Program-made: the position numbers and the translations under genes
Assembly (NCBI RefSeq): GCF_001499905.1
Contig: NZ_LQIS01000006.1
Coordinates: 62,001 to 126,000 of the forward strand
Origin: Mycobacterium sp. GA-1285
Lineage (GTDB): Bacteria > Actinomycetota > Actinomycetes > Mycobacteriales > Mycobacteriaceae
DNA: 64,000 nucleotides
Reading direction: 5' to 3'
Shown: in pieces, positions 23,941 to 32,745 of the stretch
How the letters are laid out: the number at the start of each line of letters is the position of its first letter
How positions within the stretch are numbered: the first letter of the stretch is position 1
Notes under the pieces: generated by a model
Told to the model about the DNA's origin: nothing
What the model saw: only the letters and a program-made list of their open reading frames with translations
Databases searched by the model: none

Positions 23941-26900
23941 GGCGCGTCACCTTCGAGTTCTGCCAGGAGCTCTCGCAGATCGGCTTCCGACATCTCCTCG
24001 ATCAGCCGGTCCACCTCGTCGTCCATGACCGGTCCGGTCGGGGGCGCGGGCTCCGCGGCGGCACCGTGGATCGTGTGCAGTTCGTCGAGCACACGGACGG
24101 CCAGCGAGTCGACGCTGACACCCTTCAGGATCTCCAGCACCGGAAGGTCGATCGAGAACGCGGTGTTGATCCTGATCCTGAAGTCCATCGCCATCATCGA
24201 GTCAAGGCCGATGTCGTCGAGCATGTCGTCGTTGCCGAAATCAGTTGTAGCACAGTCGAAGACCGCAGCCACGAGAGTCTCGACCTGAGCTGTGATCACG
24301 TCGAGGCGGTCGGATTCAGGAGTCTTCGACAGCAGGTCGAGTATCGACCCGTCCGACCCGCCCTCCGTCGGTGAGACGGTGGCGGCGTCGAGATCGGCGA
24401 ACATCTTCGGCAGGTGTCCACCGAGAAGCTGACGGGCGCGGTTCCAGTCGGCGCTGATGGCGATGACGTTCGCAGTGGCCTGGTTGATCAGGCGGTCGAG
24501 GATCAGTGTTCCCGTCGCCGGGGTGATCAACTCGATTCCTCGCATCGCGTAGACGTTTTCGAGGTTGAGGTCTTCCACCATTCCGACCGACCACGGTCCC
24601 CAGCCCACCGTGAGCGCCGGCAGACCCTGCGCCTGCCGGTGATGTGCGAACGCGTCGAGGAACGCGTTGCCCGCGGCATAGTTGCCCTGTCCGGGTGAGG
24701 CGATGACCGATCCGGCGGAGCCGAACATCACGAAGAAGTCGAGCTCCTGGTCGGCGAACGCGGTGTGCAGCGCCCGAGTGCCGGCGACCTTGGGGCGCAA
24801 CACTTTGACGAAATCGTCTTCGCTGACGTTGACGAGTAGTTGGTCGTGAACCGCGCCGGCGGCGTGGATGACTCCGCGAACCGGTCGGTTGTCGTGGCGG
24901 TCGTGGTGGGCCAGCCAGGCCATCACCGCATCGGTGTCGGTGATGTCGACCCTCGCGGCACTGACTTGCGCTCCGAGCCGTTCGACGGCCCGGACCGTTT
25001 CGATGGCCGTGAACTGCGGGTCGTCGGTCGCCATGTCCGACCACCGGTCGCGCGGCGGCAGCCCGCTTCTGCTCAGCAACGCGATGTGTCGTGCGCCGTG
25101 CTCGGCCAGATAGGTGGCGACGGTGCGGCCGAGTGCGCCGGTGCCGCCGGTGACGACGTAGGTCGCGGTGGGAGAAAGCTTGGTGGGAAACGGTGGGGTG
25201 AGGTTCGTGCTGTGTCGCAGCCGCGGAACCAGCGTCACCCCGCCTCGGATCGCCACCTGATCCTCGGACGTGGAATCGAGGATGTGCCGACACACCCGCG
25301 CGGCGGTGTCGCCGATGTCATCGGTGTCGTCGATGTCGATCAGTCCGCCCCAGCGCTCGACGAACTCCTGATGACCGATGACCCTGCCGAGCCCCCACAC
25401 CGTGGACTGGTCGACGGCCAGCGGTTCGGTGCCGAGCGCCGGCTGCGCGTTCGCGGTGACGACGTACAGGCGCGGGCTGACGGTGTCGTGTGTGGCCAGT
25501 GCCTTGGCGATACGCAGCAGGGTGAGGACGCCGAGGTGGTCGGTGCCGTTCGGGTCGGACGACTGCGCGTCGGCATCGAGATCCATTGACCAGCAGTCGA
25601 TGACGCCCGCGAGTTCGTTGTCTTCGGCGAGGTGCCGATCGAACAACTGGGCCACCTGTTCGGGGCGCCGTTCGTTGATCGCGTATCCGCCGTCGACCGT
25701 GGTCGCGGTCTGGACCGAGCGGTGTGCGACGGTGCGCACACGATGGCCGCGCTGGCGCAGTCGATCGGCGAGCGCGGCCCCGAACCCGGTGTCGTCGACG
25801 AACACCAGCCACGACGCGGCCCCGGTTGGCGCCGCGCTGTCCGCACCGCTCGGGTCGGCTGAGGGGACCCACTGAAGTTCGTACAGCCCCTTGTCGATTC
25901 GCTCCGGGGACATGCGTGTCGAGGCGCTCAGAGAGCGCACGGTGAAGCCCTCGAATACCGCGAGCGTCTCCCCGCGGTGGTCGCAGATCGTGATGTCGCT
26001 TTCGATCTCCTCGACGCTCGCCGACCTGACGGTCAATCGCACGGTCATGTCGCCTTTGGGAGTGCCGTACACGGCGCTGCGCCGGATTCGGACAGGCAGG
26101 TACGGGCTTTCGGTGCTGTCGTTGGAAAGCGGTGCGCCGAACAGCGTTTGGAAGGCGCCGTCGATCAGCGCCGGGTGGAACCGGTAGTTGTCGAGCTCGT
26201 CGGCGATCGGTGCGGGGATGTCCAGCTCGGCAACCACCTGGGTCTCACCCCCGGTGAGTCCGGTGACGGACCGGAAGGCTTCGCCGTACTCGAAGCCGAT
26301 GGCCTCGGTGAGCGCGTAGAACTGCTCGCCGCTGAGCGCGCTGACGGGCGGCGCTTCGGCCGGCACCGGTAGGGGCCGGGCCGTTCTCGGAAGTGTGCAG
26401 AGTTCTGCCGTGGCGGTGATCGTCCACTTGAGTTCACCATCGGCGGTGGCGGTGAACGCGGCGAACTCCAGGGTGCCGGCGTCCTGGTTGAGGGTGGTCC
26501 GCAGGATGGGATCACAGGTGTCGTCGAGGATGAGGGCGCGGTGCAGCACGAGGTCGTCGACGGCGAGGTCCGCTCCGTAGGCTTCGTTGGCCGCGGCCAT
26601 CGCCATCTCGATGTAGACCGCACCCGGTACGACGACGCTGCCTTGCACCCGGTGGTCGGCGAGGAACGGAACGAGGGCGGTGCTCAGTTCGATCTCCCAG
26701 GTCGGGTGCACGGCACTGACCGGCTGGCCCAGCAGCGGGTGCACCGGGTGATAGTGCAGGGCTTCGGTGGCCTCCTGGCTCTCGTTCCAGTAGCGGCGGG
26801 ACTGCCACGGGTAACGGGGCAGCTTCAGCAGCCGCGCTCCCCCGCGCGGGTACAGCGCCTCCCAGTCGATGTCGTGGCCGTGGTCGTGCAGTGCGCCGAG

Positions 26901-29465
26901 GCCGGCCATGAACGTGCGCACGTCGTCGTCGTAGCGCCGCTGGGTGGCCTGAACGAGGGTCTTCTGCGCGCCGGCAATCTCGAATATCGACGCCGCGAGC
27001 ACCGGATGCGGTCCCAGTTCGACGAAGTGCGTGTAGCCGTCGTCCAGCATGCGGCGCACGGCCGGTTCGAAAAGGACTGTGGCGCGGGTGTTCTGCCACC
27101 AGTAGGCCGCACCCGACCGGTATCGGTCCAACCAGTCGCCGGTGACCGTCGAGTAGAGCGGGAGCTTCGCCGGCTGTGACGTCAGCTCCGCAAGGGCCTC
27201 GTGGAGATCGTTCTTGATGGCGTCCATGTAGTGGGTGTGGTAGGGCACCGTGCCGGTCAGGTACCGGTTGAAGACCTCGGCGTCGTCCAACCGGCGGGTG
27301 ATGTCGTCGAGGATCTCGCCGTCTCCGGCGATGGTCACCGCGGAGGGGCTGTTGATCGCAGCCACCGAAACCCGCCGCCCGAACTGCTCGCGCAACCTGT
27401 CGTCGAGTGCGCCCATCAGCGAGTCGGCGTCGAGGCCGACGGCCAGCATGCGGCCCTGTCCGCTCGTCCGCTGTTGGAGCCTGCTGCGGTGGTAGATGAC
27501 CTCGATCGCCTGCTCGAAACCCAGCAGACCCGCGAGGTGGTGGGCGGCCACTTCCCCTGCGCTGTGGCCGATCACGGCATCGGGTCGGATGCCGAACTGT
27601 CGCAGTTGCGCGGCCAGCGCGATCTGGATGGCGAAGTTGGCGGGTTGGGCGATCTCTGTTTCGCTCATCCGGGATTCCGCTTCGTCGCGCCGAAGTTCCT
27701 CGACCAGCGACCAGTCGGTGTAGCGGGCCAGTTCGCGATCGCTTTCCGCGATGCTGTCCGTGAACACGGGCAGGACGTCGAGAAGTCCGCGGCACATCTT
27801 CCACCACTGCGGACCCATCCCGGTGCAGACGAACGCCAGTTTCGGCGCCGCCGACGAGGTGCGCGCCGACGAGGTACGCGACGACGCGACCAGGCCTCCG
27901 TCGGCGAGGGCCCGCAGTTGATCACAAACATCGGAGACACTGTCGGTGACCAGGGTGTGACGATGGCTCAGATGCGAGCGTCGTTGCGACAGCGTGAATC
28001 TCAGGTCGGGCAGCGTGATGTCCCGTTCGGCCTGCAGTTGGTCGGCCAATTGGCGCGCCGCCGCCACCAGGGCCTCTTCGCTGCGCGCCGAGATCGGCAG
28101 CAGCGTGAGTGGGAGTCGCTCGGCGGGCGTCGAGGCGGGGGTGTCCGCCGCAACAGGCGGTTCGGCCAGCACCGCGTGGGCGTTGGTGCCGCCGAATCCG
28201 AACGAGTTGACCCCGGCGATCCGCCGTCCGCGGCCGGGGAAGGGGCGGCCCGCGCGAGGCACGTCGAGCTTGAGCTCCGTGAGACACACTCGGCTGCTGG
28301 GGTTTTCAAGATGAAGGTGCGCCGGGATGTGTCCGTGTTTGAGCACCAACGCGGTTTTGATCAGTCCGGCGACGCCGGCGCCCGCTTCGAGGTGACCGAT
28401 GTTGGTCTTAACCGATCCGATCGGCAGGGGTTCGCTCCGGTCGCAGGTCAGTGCGGCGGCCAGCGCGCGCATCTCGACCGGATCGCCGACGGGTGTTCCG
28501 GTGCCGTGTGCTTCCACATATCCGACGTCGCTCGGCCGGACGCCGGCGCGGCGCAGCGCCGACGTGATTGCCGCGGACTGTGCTTCGGCGCGGGGCACGG
28601 TGATGCCGTCGGTGCGGCCGTCCTGGGACACCGCAGTCCCGAGAATCTGGGCGTAGATCTCGTCGCCGTCGCGCAATGCCTGCTCGAGGGGTTTGATCAC
28701 GACGACCGCGCCGCCCTCGCCGCGCGCATAGCCGTCGGCGGTCTCGTCGAAAGCCTTGCAGCGCCCGTCGGGGCTGAGGAATCCGCTCTGCGACTCGGCG
28801 ATCGCGGTGTTTGGTCCGATCATGATGTTGACGCCGCCGGCCAGCGCGAGTTCGCTCTCGCCGTTCCAGATGCTCTGCGCGGCAAGGTGCACCGCGACGA
28901 GCGAACTCGAACACGCCGTGTCGATCGTCATGCTCGGCCCGCGGAAGTCGAAGGCGAACGAGATGCGGTTCGCCAGCATCGTCATCATCATCCCGGCGGC
29001 GGAATGCGCCTTGAACTGGTAACGGCTGCCACGACCCTGGTTCTGCAGCAGTTGGTAGTCCAGGGTGAATCCGCCGATGAACACCCCGACCTCGGTACCG
29101 GCCAAGTGATCCGGCCGTATTCCCCCGTCTTCCAGCGCCTCCCATGTGGTCTGCAGCATCAGGCGCTGTTGCGGGTCGATCGAGTGCGCCTCGCGGGGTG
29201 AGATCCCGAAGAACTGCGGATCGAACTGGTCGATGTCGGCCAGGAAGCCACCGCGCCGGGTGACCATCTTGCCGACCTTCTTCGGGTTGGGATCGTGGAA
29301 TCGGTCGGCGTTCCAGCGTGATTCGGGGACCTCGCCGGTAGCGTCGATGCCATCGGTCAGCAGGCGCCAGTAGTCATCGGCGGAGGCGACTCCGCCCGGT
29401 AGGCGGCATCCGATCCCGACGACCGCCAACGGTGCGGGCCGGCCACGGTCGTCGAGCGTCGTCAT
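23937..29465 (-). CDS. Single-module type I polyketide synthase, KS-AT-DH-KR-ACP
   Basis: 1842 residues. Domains in order: KS about 12-435 with Cys185 in DTACSSSL and His320/His357 (EAHGTGT, NIGHLE); AT about 545-850 with Ser635 in GHSAGE; DH about 905-1180 with His938 in ADHRVQGSVVVPG and Asp1102 in HPALIDGAFQ; KR about 1430-1690 with TGGTGALGRTVA and Tyr1596 in GQGNYAAGNAF; ACP with Ser1756 in GLDSMMA. A short helical tail (EMSEADLRELLAELE) ends the protein. There is no ER, loading module or thioesterase. The AT specificity positions (GHSAG, VPYH) are neither clearly malonyl nor methylmalonyl. The layout equals that of bacterial iterative aromatic (6-MSA-type) and partially reducing synthases; iteration is inference. 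Start ATG overlaps the halogenase-like stop. Product unknown. Confidence 0.93.
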   Translation of the reverse strand: MTTLDDRGRPAPLAVVGIGCRLPGGVASADDYWRLLTDGIDATGEVPESRWNADRFHDPNPKKVGKMVTRRGGFLADIDQFDPQFFGISPREAHSIDPQQRLMLQTTWEALEDGGIRPDHLAGTEVGVFIGGFTLDYQLLQNQGRGSRYQFKAHSAAGMMMTMLANRISFAFDFRGPSMTIDTACSSSLVAVHLAAQSIWNGESELALAGGVNIMIGPNTAIAESQSGFLSPDGRCKAFDETADGYARGEGGAVVVIKPLEQALRDGDEIYAQILGTAVSQDGRTDGITVPRAEAQSAAITSALRRAGVRPSDVGYVEAHGTGTPVGDPVEMRALAAALTCDRSEPLPIGSVKTNIGHLEAGAGVAGLIKTALVLKHGHIPAHLHLENPSSRVCLTELKLDVPRAGRPFPGRGRRIAGVNSFGFGGTNAHAVLAEPPVAADTPASTPAERLPLTLLPISARSEEALVAAARQLADQLQAERDITLPDLRFTLSQRRSHLSHRHTLVTDSVSDVCDQLRALADGGLVASSRTSSARTSSAAPKLAFVCTGMGPQWWKMCRGLLDVLPVFTDSIAESDRELARYTDWSLVEELRRDEAESRMSETEIAQPANFAIQIALAAQLRQFGIRPDAVIGHSAGEVAAHHLAGLLGFEQAIEVIYHRSRLQQRTSGQGRMLAVGLDADSLMGALDDRLREQFGRRVSVAAINSPSAVTIAGDGEILDDITRRLDDAEVFNRYLTGTVPYHTHYMDAIKNDLHEALAELTSQPAKLPLYSTVTGDWLDRYRSGAAYWWQNTRATVLFEPAVRRMLDDGYTHFVELGPHPVLAASIFEIAGAQKTLVQATQRRYDDDVRTFMAGLGALHDHGHDIDWEALYPRGGARLLKLPRYPWQSRRYWNESQEATEALHYHPVHPLLGQPVSAVHPTWEIELSTALVPFLADHRVQGSVVVPGAVYIEMAMAAANEAYGADLAVDDLVLHRALILDDTCDPILRTTLNQDAGTLEFAAFTATADGELKWTITATAELCTLPRTARPLPVPAEAPPVSALSGEQFYALTEAIGFEYGEAFRSVTGLTGGETQVVAELDIPAPIADELDNYRFHPALIDGAFQTLFGAPLSNDSTESPYLPVRIRRSAVYGTPKGDMTVRLTVRSASVEEIESDITICDHRGETLAVFEGFTVRSLSASTRMSPERIDKGLYELQWVPSADPSGADSAAPTGAASWLVFVDDTGFGAALADRLRQRGHRVRTVAHRSVQTATTVDGGYAINERRPEQVAQLFDRHLAEDNELAGVIDCWSMDLDADAQSSDPNGTDHLGVLTLLRIAKALATHDTVSPRLYVVTANAQPALGTEPLAVDQSTVWGLGRVIGHQEFVERWGGLIDIDDTDDIGDTAARVCRHILDSTSEDQVAIRGGVTLVPRLRHSTNLTPPFPTKLSPTATYVVTGGTGALGRTVATYLAEHGARHIALLSRSGLPPRDRWSDMATDDPQFTAIETVRAVERLGAQVSAARVDITDTDAVMAWLAHHDRHDNRPVRGVIHAAGAVHDQLLVNVSEDDFVKVLRPKVAGTRALHTAFADQELDFFVMFGSAGSVIASPGQGNYAAGNAFLDAFAHHRQAQGLPALTVGWGPWSVGMVEDLNLENVYAMRGIELITPATGTLILDRLINQATANVIAISADWNRARQLLGGHLPKMFADLDAATVSPTEGGSDGSILDLLSKTPESDRLDVITAQVETLVAAVFDCATTDFGNDDMLDDIGLDSMMAMDFRIRINTAFSIDLPVLEILKGVSVDSLAVRVLDELHTIHGAAAEPAPPTGPVMDDEVDRLIEEMSEADLRELLAELEGDAP

Positions 29466-31231
29466 GTTTGTAGCTCACGGGTAGCGGTGTGGATCCAGCC
29501 GGCGCTGACCGGATTGTCCTGCTGCGCGTGGCGATACACGGAACGCAGCTCCCGTAACACGGGGTCGCGCTGCCACGCCTGCACCTGGGCAACGGCGGCG
29601 TCGTCGTTGAACAGCATGGACTTGTCGGCGAGCACGGTCTCGATCAGTTGACCCGCCAGTTGCCGCAGCAACCGGGCGTTGGCCTCGAACCGGTCGGTGA
29701 AGTCGGGCGCGGGTTTCATCATCGCTTCGTGCAGCGTCACCATGAAGTTCAGCGGTGAGTACAGATCGACGAACCGCACCGGCGACTCAGGACCTTCCAC
29801 CGCGGCCCATTCGCGGAAGAACCGCTGCACCCGGTTGCTCAGCGCGATCAACCCTTCCAGATGCGGCACGACCGCGGGATCGTCGGCGACGCTGACGAAC
29901 CGGCCGTTGCGGTAGAGCAATCCGATGAACCCCCAGTAGAACGCGACATCCCAGATGATCTTGGCCGACATCACCGTCGGCGTGCCCATGAGCGCATATT
30001 GCCTCTCGTACACGGCAAGCCACATATCGGCGAGCGACCGGAACAGGGAGTCGCTGATGCCGGCCCTGGCGGCGACGTCCTCCCCGTCGAGTTCGCGGGT
30101 GACCATGTCGGTGATGAGGCCGTTGCCGATCGCCACCAGGTCCAGCCCCGAGGAGTACAACGGGTCCAGGAAGATGCCCGCATCACCGGTGAGGCACCAG
30201 CGCGCGGCGCCGTCGAACACCTTGGTGGCGGCGTGGCTGTAGTGCTTCATGACGCGGAAGTCCATGATCAGGTCTTCGTGCCGGGCGATCTCGTCGGCGC
30301 ACTGTGGTTCGTGGCGGCGGATCCACGCCTTGGCCTTGTCCAGCGTGTTGAACTCGTCGAACGCGTGGAAGTCGGGGTCGGCGACGATGCCGACGCTCGT
30401 GGCACCGGAGGCCAGCCTGATGAGCCAGACCCAATAACCCTCGCCCATCAGGTGATTCGTCGACAGTGCGCGGTCTCCTTCGACCAGCCGCGCCCGCCAG
30501 TCGCGGTCGTCGCTCCACTGTCCGACATCGAGTTCGGTCTTGACGCGGAACCACGCCGCGTTGCAATGGTGTTCGGTGGCCCGCTTCAGGCCCAGTTGAC
30601 GCGACAGCGTCCGGTTGCGGCCCGACGCGTCGACCACCCAGCGTGCCGTCGTGCGGGTGGTTCCGTCACCGCCCTGGTACGCCACGGTGTGCGCGTCGTC
30701 GCCGAAATCCACTGTCCGGACGCGGCCGTGGGCCATGGCGATGCCGGCGGCTTTGCATCGGCGGGCGAGTTCGTTCTCGAGCCGGCCGCGGTCGATCTGG
30801 TACGTCACCTGGGGCACGAACGAGGAGCTGCCGAGTTCGACGCGCCGGCTGATGTCGCCGTTTCCGTCGTGGGAGAAGAACATCCGCAAACCCATCTTGC
30901 GGATCTGCACGGTGCTCAAGTGGTCGGCCAGGCCGAGTCGTTCCCGAAGGTAGTGCGCGGACACCTCGACCGTCGACTCGCCCACTGTGTGGGTGATCTC
31001 GGCGACCGGCCGTGTCGTCGGCTCGATGACCAGAATGCGGGTAAGGGGGCGCGCTGAATGCAGCTCCAACGCCAGGGTCAGGGCCGCGGCTCCGCCGCCG
31101 ATGATGGCGACGTCGTGGTCGGCGTTGGCGGATACGTTGCCCGACAACTGGTTACGGATCTTGCGGGCAAGGGCGGCACGTGCCTCGGTGTCCAGTTGCG
31201 AGACCTGCAATCGGATTTCCATGTCGTTCAC
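29462..31231 (-). CDS. Flavin-dependent halogenase-like FAD enzyme of the PKS operon
   Basis: 589 residues from GTG 31231, chosen because it overlaps the antiporter stop as GTGA; ATG 31222 is the alternative. The FAD fold is shown by VAIIGGGAAALTLALELHSA, WVVDASGRNR and the GDAGIFLDPLYSSGLDL block. Halogenase features: HTVGEST after the first strand, Lys112 in QIRKMGLRMFF where phenolic/ACP-substrate halogenases have their catalytic Lys, and GYWVWLIRL where they carry WxWxIP. The Pro of that motif is Arg here, so the enzyme could be a halogenase or a related hydroxylase. A long C-terminal helical region (about 390-589) resembles that of halogenases acting on carrier-bound substrates. Expected to modify the polyketide while attached to, or after release from, the ACP; inferred. 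Confidence 0.78.
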   Translation of the reverse strand: MNDMEIRLQVSQLDTEARAALARKIRNQLSGNVSANADHDVAIIGGGAAALTLALELHSARPLTRILVIEPTTRPVAEITHTVGESTVEVSAHYLRERLGLADHLSTVQIRKMGLRMFFSHDGNGDISRRVELGSSSFVPQVTYQIDRGRLENELARRCKAAGIAMAHGRVRTVDFGDDAHTVAYQGGDGTTRTTARWVVDASGRNRTLSRQLGLKRATEHHCNAAWFRVKTELDVGQWSDDRDWRARLVEGDRALSTNHLMGEGYWVWLIRLASGATSVGIVADPDFHAFDEFNTLDKAKAWIRRHEPQCADEIARHEDLIMDFRVMKHYSHAATKVFDGAARWCLTGDAGIFLDPLYSSGLDLVAIGNGLITDMVTRELDGEDVAARAGISDSLFRSLADMWLAVYERQYALMGTPTVMSAKIIWDVAFYWGFIGLLYRNGRFVSVADDPAVVPHLEGLIALSNRVQRFFREWAAVEGPESPVRFVDLYSPLNFMVTLHEAMMKPAPDFTDRFEANARLLRQLAGQLIETVLADKSMLFNDDAAVAQVQAWQRDPVLRELRSVYRHAQQDNPVSAGWIHTATRELQT

Positions 31232-32499
31232 CGTCCGCTCGGCACAGGTTCGGGCGTCACGTCCGGCGTCTTGCGGTGCCGTCCATACACGTACTCGAAG
31301 ATCGGGGCCGCCATCAGCGTCGTGACGATCGCGACCAGCACGAGAATCGTGAACAGTGTCGGCGTGATGATGCCGGCCTCCAGACCGATGTTGAGCAGGA
31401 TGAGCTCGATCAACCCGCGTGCGTTCATCAGTGATCCCAGCGCCACCGATTCGCGCAGCGGCACCTTGCTCAGTCGGGCCGCGACGGCGCACGCCACACC
31501 CTTGCCCGCGATCGCCACGATGAGCACTCCGAGCGTCAGCGCCCACAGTCCTGGGGTGTTCACCAAACCGATCTCGGTGTTGAGCCCCGAATAGACGAAG
31601 AACAGCGGCAACAGGAGCCTGGTGGTGAGCGGCTCGATGGATTCGGTGAGGCGTCGGGCGAAGAAACCCGACGGCATGGCGACACCGAGAATGAATGCGC
31701 CGAAGATCGCATGGATACCGATGGTGTCGGTCAGCCATGCGCCGCTCATCAGGACGATGAGAACCGTGCTCAGCACCCACCCGGGAATGGTCTGCTGTTC
31801 GTCGGACTTGGCACCGAGTATCCGGGCCCCCCGTCGCCCGAGAGTCAGTACCAGCACGGTGTAGAGCAGTCCGCCAGCTATCGCGGCGACGGCCGTCATC
31901 GGGCTCCCGCGGTGGACGGCGATGACAACGGCGAGAATGCACCAGGAGACCGCATCGGCGGTTGCACCGCACGCGAGCGCAAGCGTCCCGAGAGACGTTC
32001 CGGAGAGCCGCTTTTCGAAGATGATCCTGGCGAGCATGGGAAACGCGGTGATCGCGATGGCCGCACCCATGAACATCATCGCCATGCCGGGGTGGACGTC
32101 GTCACCGAAGAAGCCGCCCATGGACAGCAGTGGCACCGCGACGATTGCGCCCAACACCAGGGGAGCCAGCGTCCCGGCCGTGGAGACCGCGACGGCGGTC
32201 CGGGCGCGCTGTTTGACGTGGTCGACGTCGAAGTTCAAACCGACGACGAACATGTAGAGCACGAGGCCGATCTGTGCGGCGGTGTACAGCACGACGTTGG
32301 ACGTGCCGGCGGGAAACAGATCGCCCTGCACACCGGGAGCGATTCGGCCGAACAGGGAAGGTCCGAGGACGACCCCGGCGATCATCTCGCCGACGACCGG
32401 CGGTTGCCCGACACGTTGGGCCAGCAGACCGGCGATGCGGCACGCTGCGAGGATGACGGCGAGCGCGAGGAAGAAGTGGACGGCCGTTGTCGCAGGCAT
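31228..32499 (-). CDS. CPA2-type cation:proton antiporter heading the PKS operon
   Basis: 423 residues from ATG 32499, which has TAGGAG 7 nt upstream. Eleven or more hydrophobic segments; the CPA2 core signatures are PPVVGEMIAGVVLGPSLFG near residue 33, GLVLYMFVVGLNFDVDHVK, and the paired GATADAVSWCILAVVIA segment with acidic Asp where Na+/H+ exchangers carry ion-binding Asp residues. RGLIELILLNIGLEAGIIT closes the transport domain. No TrkA-N (KefB-type) tail is present. Antiporters of this kind occur in several antibiotic clusters as resistance or export helpers; a structural role in the product's proton-coupled export is inferred from its first position in the operon. Confidence 0.85.
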   Translation of the reverse strand: MPATTAVHFFLALAVILAACRIAGLLAQRVGQPPVVGEMIAGVVLGPSLFGRIAPGVQGDLFPAGTSNVVLYTAAQIGLVLYMFVVGLNFDVDHVKQRARTAVAVSTAGTLAPLVLGAIVAVPLLSMGGFFGDDVHPGMAMMFMGAAIAITAFPMLARIIFEKRLSGTSLGTLALACGATADAVSWCILAVVIAVHRGSPMTAVAAIAGGLLYTVLVLTLGRRGARILGAKSDEQQTIPGWVLSTVLIVLMSGAWLTDTIGIHAIFGAFILGVAMPSGFFARRLTESIEPLTTRLLLPLFFVYSGLNTEIGLVNTPGLWALTLGVLIVAIAGKGVACAVAARLSKVPLRESVALGSLMNARGLIELILLNIGLEAGIITPTLFTILVLVAIVTTLMAAPIFEYVYGRHRKTPDVTPEPVPSGR

Positions 32500-32627
32500 A
32501 TCAGCTCCTACCGCCCGCGGTGCAGACCGCAGGGGGGCAGCTGTGTACGGAGCGCAGCGCTGTGCGGGCGGGCTCCACCAGTCCGTCTATGACTCACCTC
32601 GTCGCTTCCGACCTGTTCGGCGTTGCA

Positions 32628-32643
32628 CGTCTCGTCGGAGACG
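32628..32643. promoter_or_regulatory. Inverted repeat upstream of the PKS operon
   Basis: CGTCTC-GTCG-GAGACG is a 6-bp inverted repeat about 130 bp upstream of the antiporter start, in the 246-bp gap between the operon and the AI-2E transporter gene. It could be an operator. No regulator gene belongs to the operon and no -10/-35 pair stands out on the minus strand, so its role is open. Confidence 0.25.
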
Positions 32644-32745
32644 ATGCATATTCGATGCGGTGGGGTATTGACAGATTAAGCGGTCGCTAACCATAGAAAT
32701 ATTTCCGAATGATGACGTCGCGCCGGAGGATCGTGGCCTGCACCG

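Noticed and set aside
27201..29201. 666-codon plus-strand open frame
   Set aside because: Shadow of the PKS KS/AT region on the opposite strand; no family features.
32668..32697. TTGACA followed 17-18 nt later by CATAGA on the plus strand
   Set aside because: Looks promoter-like but points away from every plus-strand gene; only the -35 is good.
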